Below are positions 26,209 through 34,934 of a stretch of DNA of 64,000 bases, in pieces. Every line of letters begins with the position of its first letter. The stretch's first letter is position 1. The notes beneath the pieces were generated by a model, which was given only the letters and a program-made list of their open reading frames with translations, searched no databases and was not told the origin of the DNA. Both the position numbers and the translations under genes were made by a program. The stretch is from an uncultured Alistipes sp. (GTDB taxonomy: Bacteria; Bacteroidota; Bacteroidia; Bacteroidales; Rikenellaceae): the NCBI GenBank assembly GCA_900541585.1, contig UQKD01000002.1:161605-225604 (forward strand), in the 5' to 3' direction.

Positions 26209-26323
26209 CAAAGATAGTGCAAGCCGTGTGCAGAACCAAGCGCAGCTTGGGTTTTGCCGGTTCGCCTATCCGAGCGGAGGTTTATCTCCGGCAAAGATAA
26301 TACAAGCCGGGCTGAAAATCAAA
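26209..26323 (-). promoter_or_regulatory. Tandem promoters of the GH2 gene
   Basis: Proximal: CTTG (26240-26237), 20 bases, TATCTTTG (26216-26209), leader about 22 bases. Distal: TTTG (26323-26320), 20 bases, TATCTTTG (26299-26292). An inverted repeat (ACCAAGC-GCA-GCTTGGG region, 26231-26256) covers the proximal -33 element, the same layout as in the recG repeats but with a different stem sequence. Confidence 0.8.
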
Positions 26324-26592
26324 CTTATCTGTGTTTGCCGCTGCGCCGTTTGTGTTCCGGCGGGAAAATGCGCACCGGGCGCAAAGCCGGAACGGGGTCC
26401 GGTTTCACGCCCGGCGGGCATCGGGGCTGGCAGGTACGAAAAAATGGCGGACCGCGCCTCTTCGGTCCGCCAAAAAGCAGGGGATGGATGTGAAACTTGT
26501 TAACTAAAAAACAACTCCTTGGGTGTCACCCCCTGCGTAAGATAGGGGAGGGCTTCCCGGAACCGTTGGCCCCGGGAAGCTGACTCCGGGTG
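26324..26592. other. Non-coding 3' region of the large lipoprotein gene
   Basis: No gene seen. It holds a GCTTCCCGG/CCGGGAAGC hairpin next to the stop codon (about 26553-26581) and the terminator at 26438-26471. The remainder shows nothing recognisable. Confidence 0.5.
26438..26471 (-). terminator. Terminator about 120 bp after the large lipoprotein gene
   Basis: A 9-bp stem GGCGGACCG/CGGTCCGCC (26446-26454 with 26463-26471), followed on the minus strand by A and six T. The long 3' untranslated segment between stop codon and terminator is unusual. Confidence 0.8.
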
Positions 26593-29500
26593 TTATTTCT
26601 TGAAGCTGATCTTAATCGACTTCGTGAACGGCTTCATTTCGTAGCCCGTTACCTTGCCCTTATCGTCCGTGGTGGGCTCGTAAGCGAAACGATACCGGTA
26701 GGTTACGTCGATCGTTGCCGTCGTGGCAGCTACCGATTCGTTGCTGGCTACTGCCGTGATGACACCAGTCTTGTTGTCGAACGTTACGCCTACGATGGGG
26801 GAAGTAGCCCATTTCAGTTCGCCGTATTCAACATACAGGTCTTTGTTTTCATCATTTTTGTAGAAGAACCCGTAGCCGTTGGTTGCCGTAGCGAGCGTCG
26901 ACAGTGTATAGTCGTCTTCGTTCTTTGTATAGATTTCATTGCCGAGGACATCTCGTGCAACAGCGACAACCGTGACGGGCTTGTTGTTTTCCTTGTACTC
27001 GCCGGGCTCTCGGCCGTCAGTCGACATGGCGAGCACTTTGTTCACGATGTTGAACGTAGCGGCGGTCTCACCTGCAGCCGGGAGGATGACTTCGCCGCCC
27101 TGGAAGAAGTTCCACGAATCGAAGTCGATCGGGTCTACCAGCGTAACGTCGAACTCTTCCGTAGCGCAAAGTTTGTCGTTCTTGTCGAACAGTTCGGCTT
27201 TGACCGTGCACGACGACAGGATGAAGTTCTGCCAGCTCATGCTGCTGCCCGAGATCGACGGCCATTTCGAGGCGTCGCCTTTGCCATAAACGCTTTCGTA
27301 GGTCTTGTAATCGTCATTGTCCTTTACCAGCGTGTATTTGACCGTTGCGCCTGCAGCCTTAGCCTCTTCGGTCATATCGTATGCACGCTTGAGGTCGATA
27401 GCGTTCAGGACAACAGCGTTGTCTTTGACACCGGCATTCAGTTCGATGAACGGATTCTTGCCTGCGGCTCCGGGCTTGAGGTACAAATCGTTGGCCTTGA
27501 GCGAGAAGATTTCGTTGGTCAGGGTGTAGGAACCGGTCAGCTTGATTTCGAATGCCTTGTTGTCGCTGACGATGCTGCCCTTGCCCGTTCCGGTCGGTAC
27601 GGTGTAGGTGTACGAAGGCTGCTTCTCCCAGTTGATATTCGCGTCGTCGAATGCCAGTTTGAGCGTTGCGCCGTCTACGAGCGTAATCTCAGCGGGCAGA
27701 ACGATCGGGGTTACCTTGTCGTTTCCGGCTACATTTACACCGCTATAGTCCAGCGTCAAGTTTTTCAGGAAGGTAGCTACGGCTGCCTTGTCTGCGAAAT
27801 ACTGCTTGTCGAAGAACGTTTCGTTGACTTTCTCGAACGAGATCTCATAGTTGTCACCTACCTTGGCGCCCTCGTTCTTTATCTCGTAGGGGAATGCGGG
27901 CAGTCCGTTGAAGGTTACCTTACCGGAGATGTTGACAAACGTTTCGGTGGAGCCTACCTTGGGTGCGGCGGTGAAGGTTACTTCGCCATTGCCGTTCAGC
28001 CACTTGGCTACGGTTACCGTGAGCTGCTGTGCCGATTCGGCATTCAGCATCTTGACCGGAGCGATCGTTACGGCAGGTACATCCTGACCGTCCAGAACCA
28101 GTTTGCTATCCTTGGGAAGTGCTGCTACCTCTGCATCGATCGATGCGGGCAACTCGTTGAACATTTCCCAATCCATTGCTTTGTCGGCCGGAACGGTAAC
28201 CGTGAACGAGTAGGTGTTATCAGCTGCATAGGTTGCATATTCCCAGTTGACCACGCCGTCGATCTCCGTCAGCTCGGCAGCCTTGTCGCCCGTAATCTCA
28301 ACCTGCGATTTGATACCGGAGAGCCATGCAATGCTCTTCTTATCGAAAGTAATCGTGAGATCGTCGGTGACAGTGAATACGTCGCCTACATTATCAACGC
28401 TCTGTTTTGCAGCGTTGTTCTTGACGGTAATCTGCTTGTTTCTGTCTCCGGACTTCGTCGGGTCTTTCGGATCGATAGTGAGCTGGGTCTGGTTGGTGAA
28501 ATCACCGGCGTTGCCAGAGTAGGCTACAGTTTTGTGGGTGTATGCAAATGCCAGCTTTTCGGCAACATCTGCATCCCAGAGATACTTGGCGGCAGCGTCT
28601 TCCAGCGAAAGGATCTCTTCTCCGTCCTTGTAAGCGAGCTGATAGTCACTCAACAGTACTATCGTCTCGGTCGAGTTCCATACCAGCGGATAAACGGCGG
28701 CATCCGTGTACTCGACGAGTTTGTCCTCTTCGTCGGCCTTGGCCAGTACGAAATTGGCTTTGACATCCGCAGATGCACCCGTGGTCGAGATATAGGGCGA
28801 AACGATCTCGAAGCCTACATATTTGTATCCGTTGCCGTCTTCGTTCTTCTTGGCATCCTGCTTGAGGCAGAGGGCGACAGCATAGGTTTTGCCCTCCTCT
28901 TTGAGCTCCTCGTAGAGAGCCTCGTCGGCAACAGCCGTGAAGATCAGTTTGCCGTCCTCGGCAACTACGTCGCCCTCGTAGGTTACGGGAGCCTCGGCTT
29001 CGGCAGCGCGGGTCTTAACCTCTTCGACCTCTTCGACCTCTTCGGGAATGAACGAAACCTTTACCTCTCCCTCGTTGATCTGCTCGGCGAGCGTTCCGGC
29101 AAGAGCAGCAGGAGCTACACGGAAAGCGATCTTCACCTTGGGGGAAGAAGCCAGCGGAATGTTGTTGGCTGGCTTGGTGTCAGCAATGTACGAACCGCCG
29201 AAGTTTACGTCATAATCGGCTCCGGCCTCCGTCGGGACGAATACGATCGACTGGATGCGGCCGGCGAGGTCGTCGATAGCGCTCCAGATAGCCGTGATCT
29301 TTTTGTCGTACTCGGCGAATGTCTGTGTGAGGTCATCCTGCTCCAGGAATGTGCCGTCTTCGGAAATCATGCCGAGGATCTTCTCTTTCAGCTCGGAACC
29401 GGCAGCATCGATGGCAGCGATAGCGGCATCGCCTACCTGACCGGCCCAGATATCCTGATTGTCTTTGATATATTCGGCCATGTACTGGGAGAAGCCCGAG

Positions 29501-30063
29501 CCGACCATATTCGAGATAGCCTTGCGGATACCGTCAACCTCTTTGTCGTCATTGATCGCTTTGATGATTTCCGTCTTAATGGTGGCGAGATCGGCGGCAG
29601 TTACACCCTCGATCTTACCGATCTCGGTTTCGATCAGCTTCTGAACTTCCGCCTGAACCTCCTTCGTCCAAATATTGGCGAAAGTGAACTGAGCCTCGAT
29701 CAGTTTGTCGATGGCTGCCTGATCGAGCGTGTTGTTAGCGATCAGGTCCAGGATCTCCTTTTCGGTCTTGTAACCGAGTTTTTTTACTTCGTCAACCAGT
29801 TTGCTGCTCTCGACGTAACCGGCTAGCTTGGTATCCAGCTGGGCGTTGGTGACGAATTTCGAAAAGTCGACATCTTTCAGTTTGTCGGAGATTGTCTGAA
29901 GGGCGGAAGCATCGGCCTTCAGTTCGACTTTCGCATTTAGATCATCGATCTTTTTGTTGATGTCGTCGATGTCGTCGTCGTAGTCCTTACACCCGACACC
30001 GGCCAGCATGGTTCCGGTTAAGAACAATGCCAAGAATTTCCTAAACAAGTTGTTGTTTTTCAT
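26593..30063 (-). CDS. Large acidic surface lipoprotein with coiled-coil N-terminus (1156 aa)
   Basis: Lipoprotein signal ending LAGVGC (Cys25), then an acidic start (KDYDDDIDDINKKIDDLNAK) that opens a helical coiled-coil region to about residue 245, rich in Asp, Lys and Ala. From about 250 onwards it is a long series of beta-rich, Ig-like segments rich in Thr, Val, Asp and Lys, with no catalytic motif I recognise; a short Glu-Val run (EEVEEVEEVK) lies near 330. The N-terminal pattern resembles the DUF4988-like N-termini of other Bacteroidales lipoproteins. Start 30063 (ATG) is chosen for the signal peptide; the frame extends upstream without support. Base composition is visibly AT-richer than neighbours. 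Divergent from an Xre-type regulator. Likely an abundant surface structure protein; that is inference. Confidence 0.82.
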   Translation of the reverse strand: MKNNNLFRKFLALFLTGTMLAGVGCKDYDDDIDDINKKIDDLNAKVELKADASALQTISDKLKDVDFSKFVTNAQLDTKLAGYVESSKLVDEVKKLGYKTEKEILDLIANNTLDQAAIDKLIEAQFTFANIWTKEVQAEVQKLIETEIGKIEGVTAADLATIKTEIIKAINDDKEVDGIRKAISNMVGSGFSQYMAEYIKDNQDIWAGQVGDAAIAAIDAAGSELKEKILGMISEDGTFLEQDDLTQTFAEYDKKITAIWSAIDDLAGRIQSIVFVPTEAGADYDVNFGGSYIADTKPANNIPLASSPKVKIAFRVAPAALAGTLAEQINEGEVKVSFIPEEVEEVEEVKTRAAEAEAPVTYEGDVVAEDGKLIFTAVADEALYEELKEEGKTYAVALCLKQDAKKNEDGNGYKYVGFEIVSPYISTTGASADVKANFVLAKADEEDKLVEYTDAAVYPLVWNSTETIVLLSDYQLAYKDGEEILSLEDAAAKYLWDADVAEKLAFAYTHKTVAYSGNAGDFTNQTQLTIDPKDPTKSGDRNKQITVKNNAAKQSVDNVGDVFTVTDDLTITFDKKSIAWLSGIKSQVEITGDKAAELTEIDGVVNWEYATYAADNTYSFTVTVPADKAMDWEMFNELPASIDAEVAALPKDSKLVLDGQDVPAVTIAPVKMLNAESAQQLTVTVAKWLNGNGEVTFTAAPKVGSTETFVNISGKVTFNGLPAFPYEIKNEGAKVGDNYEISFEKVNETFFDKQYFADKAAVATFLKNLTLDYSGVNVAGNDKVTPIVLPAEITLVDGATLKLAFDDANINWEKQPSYTYTVPTGTGKGSIVSDNKAFEIKLTGSYTLTNEIFSLKANDLYLKPGAAGKNPFIELNAGVKDNAVVLNAIDLKRAYDMTEEAKAAGATVKYTLVKDNDDYKTYESVYGKGDASKWPSISGSSMSWQNFILSSCTVKAELFDKNDKLCATEEFDVTLVDPIDFDSWNFFQGGEVILPAAGETAATFNIVNKVLAMSTDGREPGEYKENNKPVTVVAVARDVLGNEIYTKNEDDYTLSTLATATNGYGFFYKNDENKDLYVEYGELKWATSPIVGVTFDNKTGVITAVASNESVAATTATIDVTYRYRFAYEPTTDDKGKVTGYEMKPFTKSIKISFKK

Positions 30064-30139
30064 AGTAAAAATGGTTGAAATGAAGATGTGTTTGTCTGTA
30101 GTTTTCAATTTGTTATCAGTATGCCCCACTTTTCTTATG

Positions 30140-30194
30140 GTATCATATATGATACGCATGGTGCAAATATATATATAAAAATTTGCACAACAAA
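30140..30194 (-). promoter_or_regulatory. Promoter of the large lipoprotein gene with two dyads
   Basis: TTTG (30194-30191), 19 bases, TATATTTG (30171-30164). Dyad 1: GTGCAAAT (30161-30168) with ATTTGCAC (30181-30188), perfect 8-bp arms straddling the spacer and covering the -7 element. Dyad 2: GTATCATATATGATAC (30140-30155), a perfect 16-bp palindrome just after the predicted start of transcription. Leader about 95 bases. The divergent regulator gene begins at 30216. Confidence 0.8.
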
Positions 30195-30215
30195 ATTTTT
30201 GTCCAAATTTTTGAA

Positions 30216-30434
30216 ATGGGAATGAATTATCAGGATGAAATCCTTTATATCTCTACGAGGATCAAGGAGTTGAGGAAGGAGCGTAAGCTGACCGTACAGG
30301 AGCTGGCTTACCGGTGTGACATGGAAAGATCCAACTTGAGCCGCATCGAGGCGGGGCGGACTAATCTTACCGTAAAAACCATTTGCAGCATCTGTAATGC
30401 GTTGAGTGTTAACATGCGCGATGTAATACGTTAG
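30216..30434 (+). CDS. Small Xre-family transcriptional regulator (72 aa)
   Basis: Nearly the whole protein is one HTH_3 domain: ISTRIKELRKERKLTVQELAYRC (helices 1-2), DMERSNLSRIEAGRTNLT (recognition helix and following turn), then LSVNMRDVI. No sensor or second domain. ATG at 30216 (or 30222) is preferred to an upstream TTG because the latter would lie inside dyad 1. It is divergent from the large lipoprotein gene, and the two dyads between them are obvious candidate binding sites. Its own promoter is not clear. Similar to phage- or restriction-type small regulators, but no such genes are nearby. Confidence 0.85.
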   Translation: MGMNYQDEILYISTRIKELRKERKLTVQELAYRCDMERSNLSRIEAGRTNLTVKTICSICNALSVNMRDVIR

Positions 30435-30488
30435 GACGATATACCTATATTTATATATATTGCGCCTAATCGTTCGTTGTATGCTTTT

Positions 30489-30520
30489 TTTGGGCCGTTT
30501 CTTTAAAATTCGTATCTTTA
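30489..30520 (+). promoter_or_regulatory. cvpA operon promoter
   Basis: TTTG (30489-30492), 20 bases, TATCTTTA (30513-30520), with A for G in the last -7 position. Predicted start about 30525. Confidence 0.7.
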
Positions 30521-30542
30521 CGGTGATAATTTGAACGGCTTA

Positions 30543-31058
30543 TTGAACACGCTTGATTTAATCGTCTGCCTCGTGCTGGTGCTGGCCGTCTGGAACGGAT
30601 GGCGCCAGGGCTTTGTCGTGCAGATATGCTCCCTTGCAGGGATCGTGGCGGGCATCTGGCTCGCCGCGCGTTTCGGCGCGCAGGTCGGCGGATGGCTGCG
30701 GCTCGACGCCGAAGTAGCCGCTGCGGGCGGTTTCGTCACGGTGCTCGTCGCCGTGATCCTCGTCGTGGCGATTGCCGGCAGGCTGGTGCGCAAGGTCTTT
30801 CACTTTGCGGGATTGGGCATCGCCGACACGCTGCTGGGCATTGCGGTATCGGTTTTGAAGTATCTGCTCGTGCTGAGCGTGCTTTTTTCGGCCTTCGACA
30901 CGCTGAACGAGGACTATTGCCTCGTGGGGCCGCAGACGATCGAGCAGTCGAAAAGCTACAAGCCTGTCCGGCGGCTCTCCGAATCCATTTTTCCTTTTCT
31001 GGAATGGGTCGGCGGGCAGGTTCCCCGGCAGACGGAAAAAACGGAGGCCGATGGATAG
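30543..31058 (+). CDS. cvpA: CvpA family membrane protein (171 aa)
   Basis: Four hydrophobic segments in the first about 120 residues, with the CvpA pattern NTLDLIVCLVLVLAVWNGWRQG followed by GIVAGIWLAARFG. Inner membrane protein whose family is linked to colicin V export and, in enterics, to bile-salt tolerance; its molecular role is unclear. There is no ATG; TTG at 30543 is preferred to TTG at 30531 because the family begins M-N-x-L-D. Its last 8 bp overlap rsgA, forming an operon of four genes. Confidence 0.85.
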   Translation: MNTLDLIVCLVLVLAVWNGWRQGFVVQICSLAGIVAGIWLAARFGAQVGGWLRLDAEVAAAGGFVTVLVAVILVVAIAGRLVRKVFHFAGLGIADTLLGIAVSVLKYLLVLSVLFSAFDTLNEDYCLVGPQTIEQSKSYKPVRRLSESIFPFLEWVGGQVPRQTEKTEADG

Positions 31059-31971
31059 GAAGTTTACAGCCACAGTGGTCCGGGCGACGGGCAGCTGGTA
31101 CGACGTGCTGCACGACGGCGCGACGGTGCGTTGCCGCATCCGGGGCCGGCTGCGCCTGAAAGGGGTGCGTTCGACCAACCCGGTGGTGGTGGGCGACGAG
31201 GTGGTGTGCGAGGCCGACGAGGGAGGCGACTACGTGATCGCCGACATCCTGCCGAGGCGCAACTACGTGATCCGCCGTGCTTCGAACCTTTCGAAAGAAT
31301 CGCACATCATCGCCGCCAACGTCGACCAGGCGCTGTTGATGGCGTCGTTGCGCTCGCCCGAGACGCCCACGGAGTTCGTGGACCGTTTCCTGGTGACCTG
31401 CGAGGCCTACAAGGTCCCGGTGACGATCCTCCTGTCGAAGATCGACCTGCAGGATGCGGAGGCCGTCGCGGAGTTCCGCGCGGTCTACGAGGGGGCCGGT
31501 TACCGGGTGCTGGAGGTGTCGGCCAGGAAGGGCCTGGGCGTGGAGGAGGTCCGAGAACTGCTCACGGGACGCACGACCCTCGTTTCGGGAAATTCGGGCG
31601 TCGGGAAATCGACGCTGATTCAGGCCATCGACCCCTCGCTGGACATCCGCACGGGCGAAATCTCCGAAAGCCACCACAAGGGGCGTCATACGACGACCTT
31701 CTCGACGATGTACCCCTTGGCCGGGGGCGGCGCGGTGATCGACACGCCGGGCATCAAGGGTTTCGGGCTGATCGACATCGACGAGGCGGAACTGTGGCAC
31801 TATTTTCCCGAAATGATGCGCGCGGCCCCCGGCTGCCGTTTCTACAACTGCACCCACACCCACGAACCGGGCTGTGCGGTGGTCGAAGCCGTGAAAGCGG
31901 GCGAAATCGCCTGGCCGCGTTACGAAAGCTACCTGAAAATACTCGACGAAGATGAAAAATACCGCAAATAA
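31051..31971 (+). CDS. rsgA: Ribosome small-subunit GTPase RsgA
   Basis: Late 30S assembly factor with circularly permuted GTPase motifs: G4 LLSKIDL comes before G1 SGNSGVGKST, followed by DTPGIKGFGL (G3). The N-terminal OB fold (about 1-70) and the C-terminal zinc motif (CRFYNCTHTHEPGC) are present. 306 residues is usual. Overlaps cvpA by 8 bp and the methyltransferase gene by 20 bp. Confidence 0.96.
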   Translation: MDRKFTATVVRATGSWYDVLHDGATVRCRIRGRLRLKGVRSTNPVVVGDEVVCEADEGGDYVIADILPRRNYVIRRASNLSKESHIIAANVDQALLMASLRSPETPTEFVDRFLVTCEAYKVPVTILLSKIDLQDAEAVAEFRAVYEGAGYRVLEVSARKGLGVEEVRELLTGRTTLVSGNSGVGKSTLIQAIDPSLDIRTGEISESHHKGRHTTTFSTMYPLAGGGAVIDTPGIKGFGLIDIDEAELWHYFPEMMRAAPGCRFYNCTHTHEPGCAVVEAVKAGEIAWPRYESYLKILDEDEKYRK

Positions 31972-32677
31972 CGACTCTCCGGGACCGGACTTCGATTTCG
32001 GGCCTGACGCCGCGCGCGACGCCGAACGCATCGCCTGCCTCGCCGGGTTCATGACGCCGGAACGGTATGCCGTTTTGCGGAAGACGGTCTCCATGCGCAC
32101 GCGCTACATGACCGTGCTGGCCGAGAACATGTACCACGGACAGAACGCCGCGGCGCTGATCCGCCATTGCGAGGCGTTCGGCGTGCAGGAAATGCACACC
32201 GTGGAGACGCTCTGCCCGTTCGAACCCAATCCCGACATTGCGCGCGGCACGCACCAGTGGGTCGACGTGTGCCGCCACGCCTCGACGGGCGAGGCCATTG
32301 CCGCCCTCAAAGGTGCCGGTTACCGGATCGTGGCCACCACGCCCCACCGCGAGGATGTGACGCCTGAGACATTCGATGTCGGGCGGGGACCTTTCGCGCT
32401 GGTCTTCGGGACGGAACACGCCGGGATTTCCGACGAGGTGATCGCCTCGGCCGACGAATTCCTGCGCATCCCGATGTGCGGCATGGTCGAGAGCCTGAAC
32501 GTCTCGGCCTCGGCGGCGATCCTGATCTACACGCTCTCCGAACGCATGCGCCTCACGGTCGGCGGCTGGCGGATGTCCGACGCCGAACAGGCCGAAACGC
32601 TCTGCCGCTGGATGCGGCGCAGCGTGAAGGACTCCGAAGCGATTTTGCAGCGCAGCGGTATGACTCTGGATTTATAG
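31952..32677 (+). CDS. trmH: SpoU-family RNA 2'-O-methyltransferase, TrmH-like (241 aa)
   Basis: SAM-dependent knotted (SPOUT) methyltransferase. Motif 1 is ENMYHGQNAAALIRHCEAFG, motif 2 LVFGTEHAGIS, motif 3 IPMCGMVESLNVSASAAI. The N-terminal helical extension and the C-terminal tail fit TrmH, which modifies G18 of tRNA; a different RNA target cannot be excluded. Overlaps rsgA by 20 bp. Both genes act on translation components, which makes the grouping sensible. Confidence 0.88.
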   Translation: MKNTANNDSPGPDFDFGPDAARDAERIACLAGFMTPERYAVLRKTVSMRTRYMTVLAENMYHGQNAAALIRHCEAFGVQEMHTVETLCPFEPNPDIARGTHQWVDVCRHASTGEAIAALKGAGYRIVATTPHREDVTPETFDVGRGPFALVFGTEHAGISDEVIASADEFLRIPMCGMVESLNVSASAAILIYTLSERMRLTVGGWRMSDAEQAETLCRWMRRSVKDSEAILQRSGMTLDL

Positions 32678-32711
32678 GAGGATTCGGCGTCTTTGACCCG
32701 AATCCGCATAA

Positions 32712-33917
32712 ATGGATAATAGTATGATTCTCCGTAAACAATTTCTGGCGTATGTCGCCCAGACCTCCCCGTCGCCGATGCTGGTGGAGGTCGCGCGCGC
32801 CGAAGGCTCGTTTTTCTATACGCCCGAGGGCAAGCGTTATTTCGACCTGGTGGCCGGGGTTTCGGTCAGCAACGTCGGGCATTGCAATCCGGCCGTGGTG
32901 CGCGCCGTGCAGGAGCAGGCCGCGCGCTACATGCATGTGATGGTCTACGGCGAGCTGGTCGAGACGCCGCAGGTGGAGTATGCCGCCAGGATCGCGTCGC
33001 TGCTGCCCGCGCCGCTCGGAAGCGTCTATTTCGTCAACTCGGGCGCCGAGGCGGTCGAGGGGGCTTTGAAACTGGCGAAACGTTTTACCCGGCGTACGGA
33101 GATCGTCTCCATGCGCCGCGCCTACCACGGGTCGACGCACGGTGCGATGAGCATGATGGGCGCGCCCGAGGGCGAGGAGTGGAAAGGGGTGTTCCGGCCT
33201 CTGCTGCCCGACGTGCAGGCCGTGGAGTTCAACGATTTTTCCGAACTGGAGCGCATCACGCACCGCACGGCCTGTGTGCTGGCCGAGCCGGTGCAGGGTG
33301 AAGCGGGTGTCCGTCCGCCCCGTCCGGGTTATCTGGAAGCGTTGCGCAGGCGCTGCGACGAAGTCGGCGCGCTGCTGATTTTCGACGAGATACAGACCGG
33401 CATGGGCCGTACGGGCGAGTTGTTCGCCATGCTCAAATACGGCGTCACGCCCGATATCGTCTGCCTGGCCAAAGCCTTCGGCGGGGGCATGCCCCTCGGG
33501 GCGTTCGTCGCGCGCCACGAGGTGATGGATACGTTGCAGGAGAACCCCGCGCTGGGGCACATCACCACTTTCGGAGGTCATCCGGTCTGCTGTGCGGCGG
33601 GACTCGCGGCGCTGAATTACCTGGTGGACAATCGGGTGGCCGAAACGGTCGAAACGAAGGGTGCGTTGTATGAAATGCTGCTGAAGGATCATCCCGCCGT
33701 GCGGGAAATCCGCCGCAGCGGCCTGCTGCTGGCCGTCGAGCTGGGCGAATCGGCAAAACTTTACCGCATCATGGAACTTTTCAAGGAGGAGGGCATCTTG
33801 AGCGACTGGTTCCTGTTCTGCGACACGGCGTTCCGCATTTCACCGCCCCTCACGATCTCGGAAGAGGAGGTGCGCGAAAGCGCGGCGATCATCCTGGATT
33901 GCCTGAATCGGGTCTGA
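32712..33917 (+). CDS. Class III PLP-dependent aminotransferase (401 aa)
   Basis: Fold type I aminotransferase of the acetylornithine/ornithine/4-aminobutyrate group. Visible: FVNSGAEAVEGALKLAKR (phosphate-binding region), RRAYHGSTHGAMS, LIFDEIQTGMGRTG and the PLP-lysine motif CLAKAFGGGMPLG. It lies 34 bp after trmH and ends in a stem whose loop contains the stop codon. No other amino-acid biosynthesis gene is near, so the substrate cannot be read from context. Confidence 0.88.
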   Translation: MDNSMILRKQFLAYVAQTSPSPMLVEVARAEGSFFYTPEGKRYFDLVAGVSVSNVGHCNPAVVRAVQEQAARYMHVMVYGELVETPQVEYAARIASLLPAPLGSVYFVNSGAEAVEGALKLAKRFTRRTEIVSMRRAYHGSTHGAMSMMGAPEGEEWKGVFRPLLPDVQAVEFNDFSELERITHRTACVLAEPVQGEAGVRPPRPGYLEALRRRCDEVGALLIFDEIQTGMGRTGELFAMLKYGVTPDIVCLAKAFGGGMPLGAFVARHEVMDTLQENPALGHITTFGGHPVCCAAGLAALNYLVDNRVAETVETKGALYEMLLKDHPAVREIRRSGLLLAVELGESAKLYRIMELFKEEGILSDWFLFCDTAFRISPPLTISEEEVRESAAIILDCLNRV

Positions 33918-33929
33918 AAGACCCGTTTT
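33909..33929 (+). terminator. Terminator overlapping the aminotransferase stop codon
   Basis: A 7-bp stem CGGGTCT/AGACCCG (33909-33915 with 33919-33925), three-base loop and four T. The TGA stop (33915-33917) is in the loop side of the stem, so translating ribosomes would reach into the hairpin. Confidence 0.65.
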
Positions 33930-33992
33930 AGGGGCGGTGGTTGGTCGCAGGTTTTCGTCCTGTTCTGCGCTCCGTCGTAAATTTCCGGTGAT

Positions 33993-34838
33993 TTATTCTG
34001 TGGCGAATGCTTTCAGCCGGGCGATCTCCTCGGCCCAGCGCGCTTCGTCCGGGGTTTCGAGGATCAGCGGAATGCCGTCGAAACGCTTATCGGAAGCGAT
34101 GTAGCGGAAGCATTCCATGCCGATCATTCCCTCGCCCAGCGGCGTGTGGCGGTCGACGCGGCTGCCCAGAATCTTCATCGCATCGTTCAGGTGCATGCCT
34201 TTCAGGTATTCGAATCCGACGACGCGTTCCAGCTCGGCGAACGTGGCGTCGCACGCCTCGCGCGTCCGGAGGTCGTACCCCGCCGCGAAGGCGTGGCAGG
34301 TGTCGATGCAGACGCCCACCCTCGATTTGTCCTCCACGCGTCCGATCAGGTAGGCGAGGTGCTCGAAGCGGAATCCGAGGTTCGAACCCTGCCCCGCGGT
34401 GTTCTCGATCACCGCCGTCACGCCGTGCGTGCGGTCGAGCGCCAGGTTGATCGACTCGGCGATCCGGTCGAGCGACTCCTGCTCGGTGATCTTTTGCAGG
34501 TGGCTGCCGGGATGGAAGTTCAGCCGGTCGAGGCCCAGCAGCTCGCACCGCTGCATTTCGTCGAGGAACGCCGCACGCGATTTTTCGAGCGGTTCCTTCT
34601 CGGGATGTCCGAGGTTGATCAGGTACGAGTCGTGGGGCAGAATCTGTGCGGGGGTGTAGCCGTACCGTTCGCACGCCTTGCGGAAGGCGTCGATCTCGCC
34701 CGTGGCAAGCGGCTTGGCCACCCACTGCCGCTGGTTCTTGGTGAAAAGGGCGAAGCCCGTGGCTCCGATAGCGTGTGCGTTGGCCGGGGCGTTCTCCACG
34801 CCGCCCGCAGCGCTTACGTGCGCTCCGAAATATTTCAT
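33993..34838 (-). CDS. nfo: Deoxyribonuclease IV (AP endonuclease)
   Basis: Zinc-dependent AP endonuclease of base excision repair. 281 residues, starting [20 protein letters not shown] and carrying the AP2 signatures [23 protein letters not shown] and [22 protein letters not shown]. All metal ligands are recognisable. A single gene, convergent with the aminotransferase operon and divergent from the DUF3078 gene. A TAACTTTG -7-like element lies upstream, but no good -33 partner. Confidence 0.96.
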   Translation of the reverse strand: MKYFGAHVSAAGGVENAPANAHAIGATGFALFTKNQRQWVAKPLATGEIDAFRKACERYGYTPAQILPHDSYLINLGHPEKEPLEKSRAAFLDEMQRCELLGLDRLNFHPGSHLQKITEQESLDRIAESINLALDRTHGVTAVIENTAGQGSNLGFRFEHLAYLIGRVEDKSRVGVCIDTCHAFAAGYDLRTREACDATFAELERVVGFEYLKGMHLNDAMKILGSRVDRHTPLGEGMIGMECFRYIASDKRFDGIPLILETPDEARWAEEIARLKAFATE

Positions 34839-34895
34839 AGTTGGTCCTTTCCGTTTAACTTTCAGACAAAGTTAAAGTTTTTATAAATAAATTCA

Positions 34896-34903
34896 TAAAT
34901 TTG
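34896..34903 (+). promoter_or_regulatory. -7 element of the DUF3078 operon
   Basis: TAAATTTG fits the -7 consensus; the region 20 bases upstream is AT-rich but lacks a TTTG. Leader about 26 bases to the ATG at 34935. Confidence 0.5.
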
Positions 34904-34934
34904 TAGATTGAAAATCAAATACAATCGCTTCGTT

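Noticed and set aside
30216..30434. The Xre protein as antitoxin of a toxin-antitoxin pair
   Set aside because: No small toxin-like frame lies next to it; the following gene is cvpA with its own promoter.
33909..33992. A possible small gene between aminotransferase and nfo
   Set aside because: Only 75 bp, taken up by a terminator and the convergent gene end.
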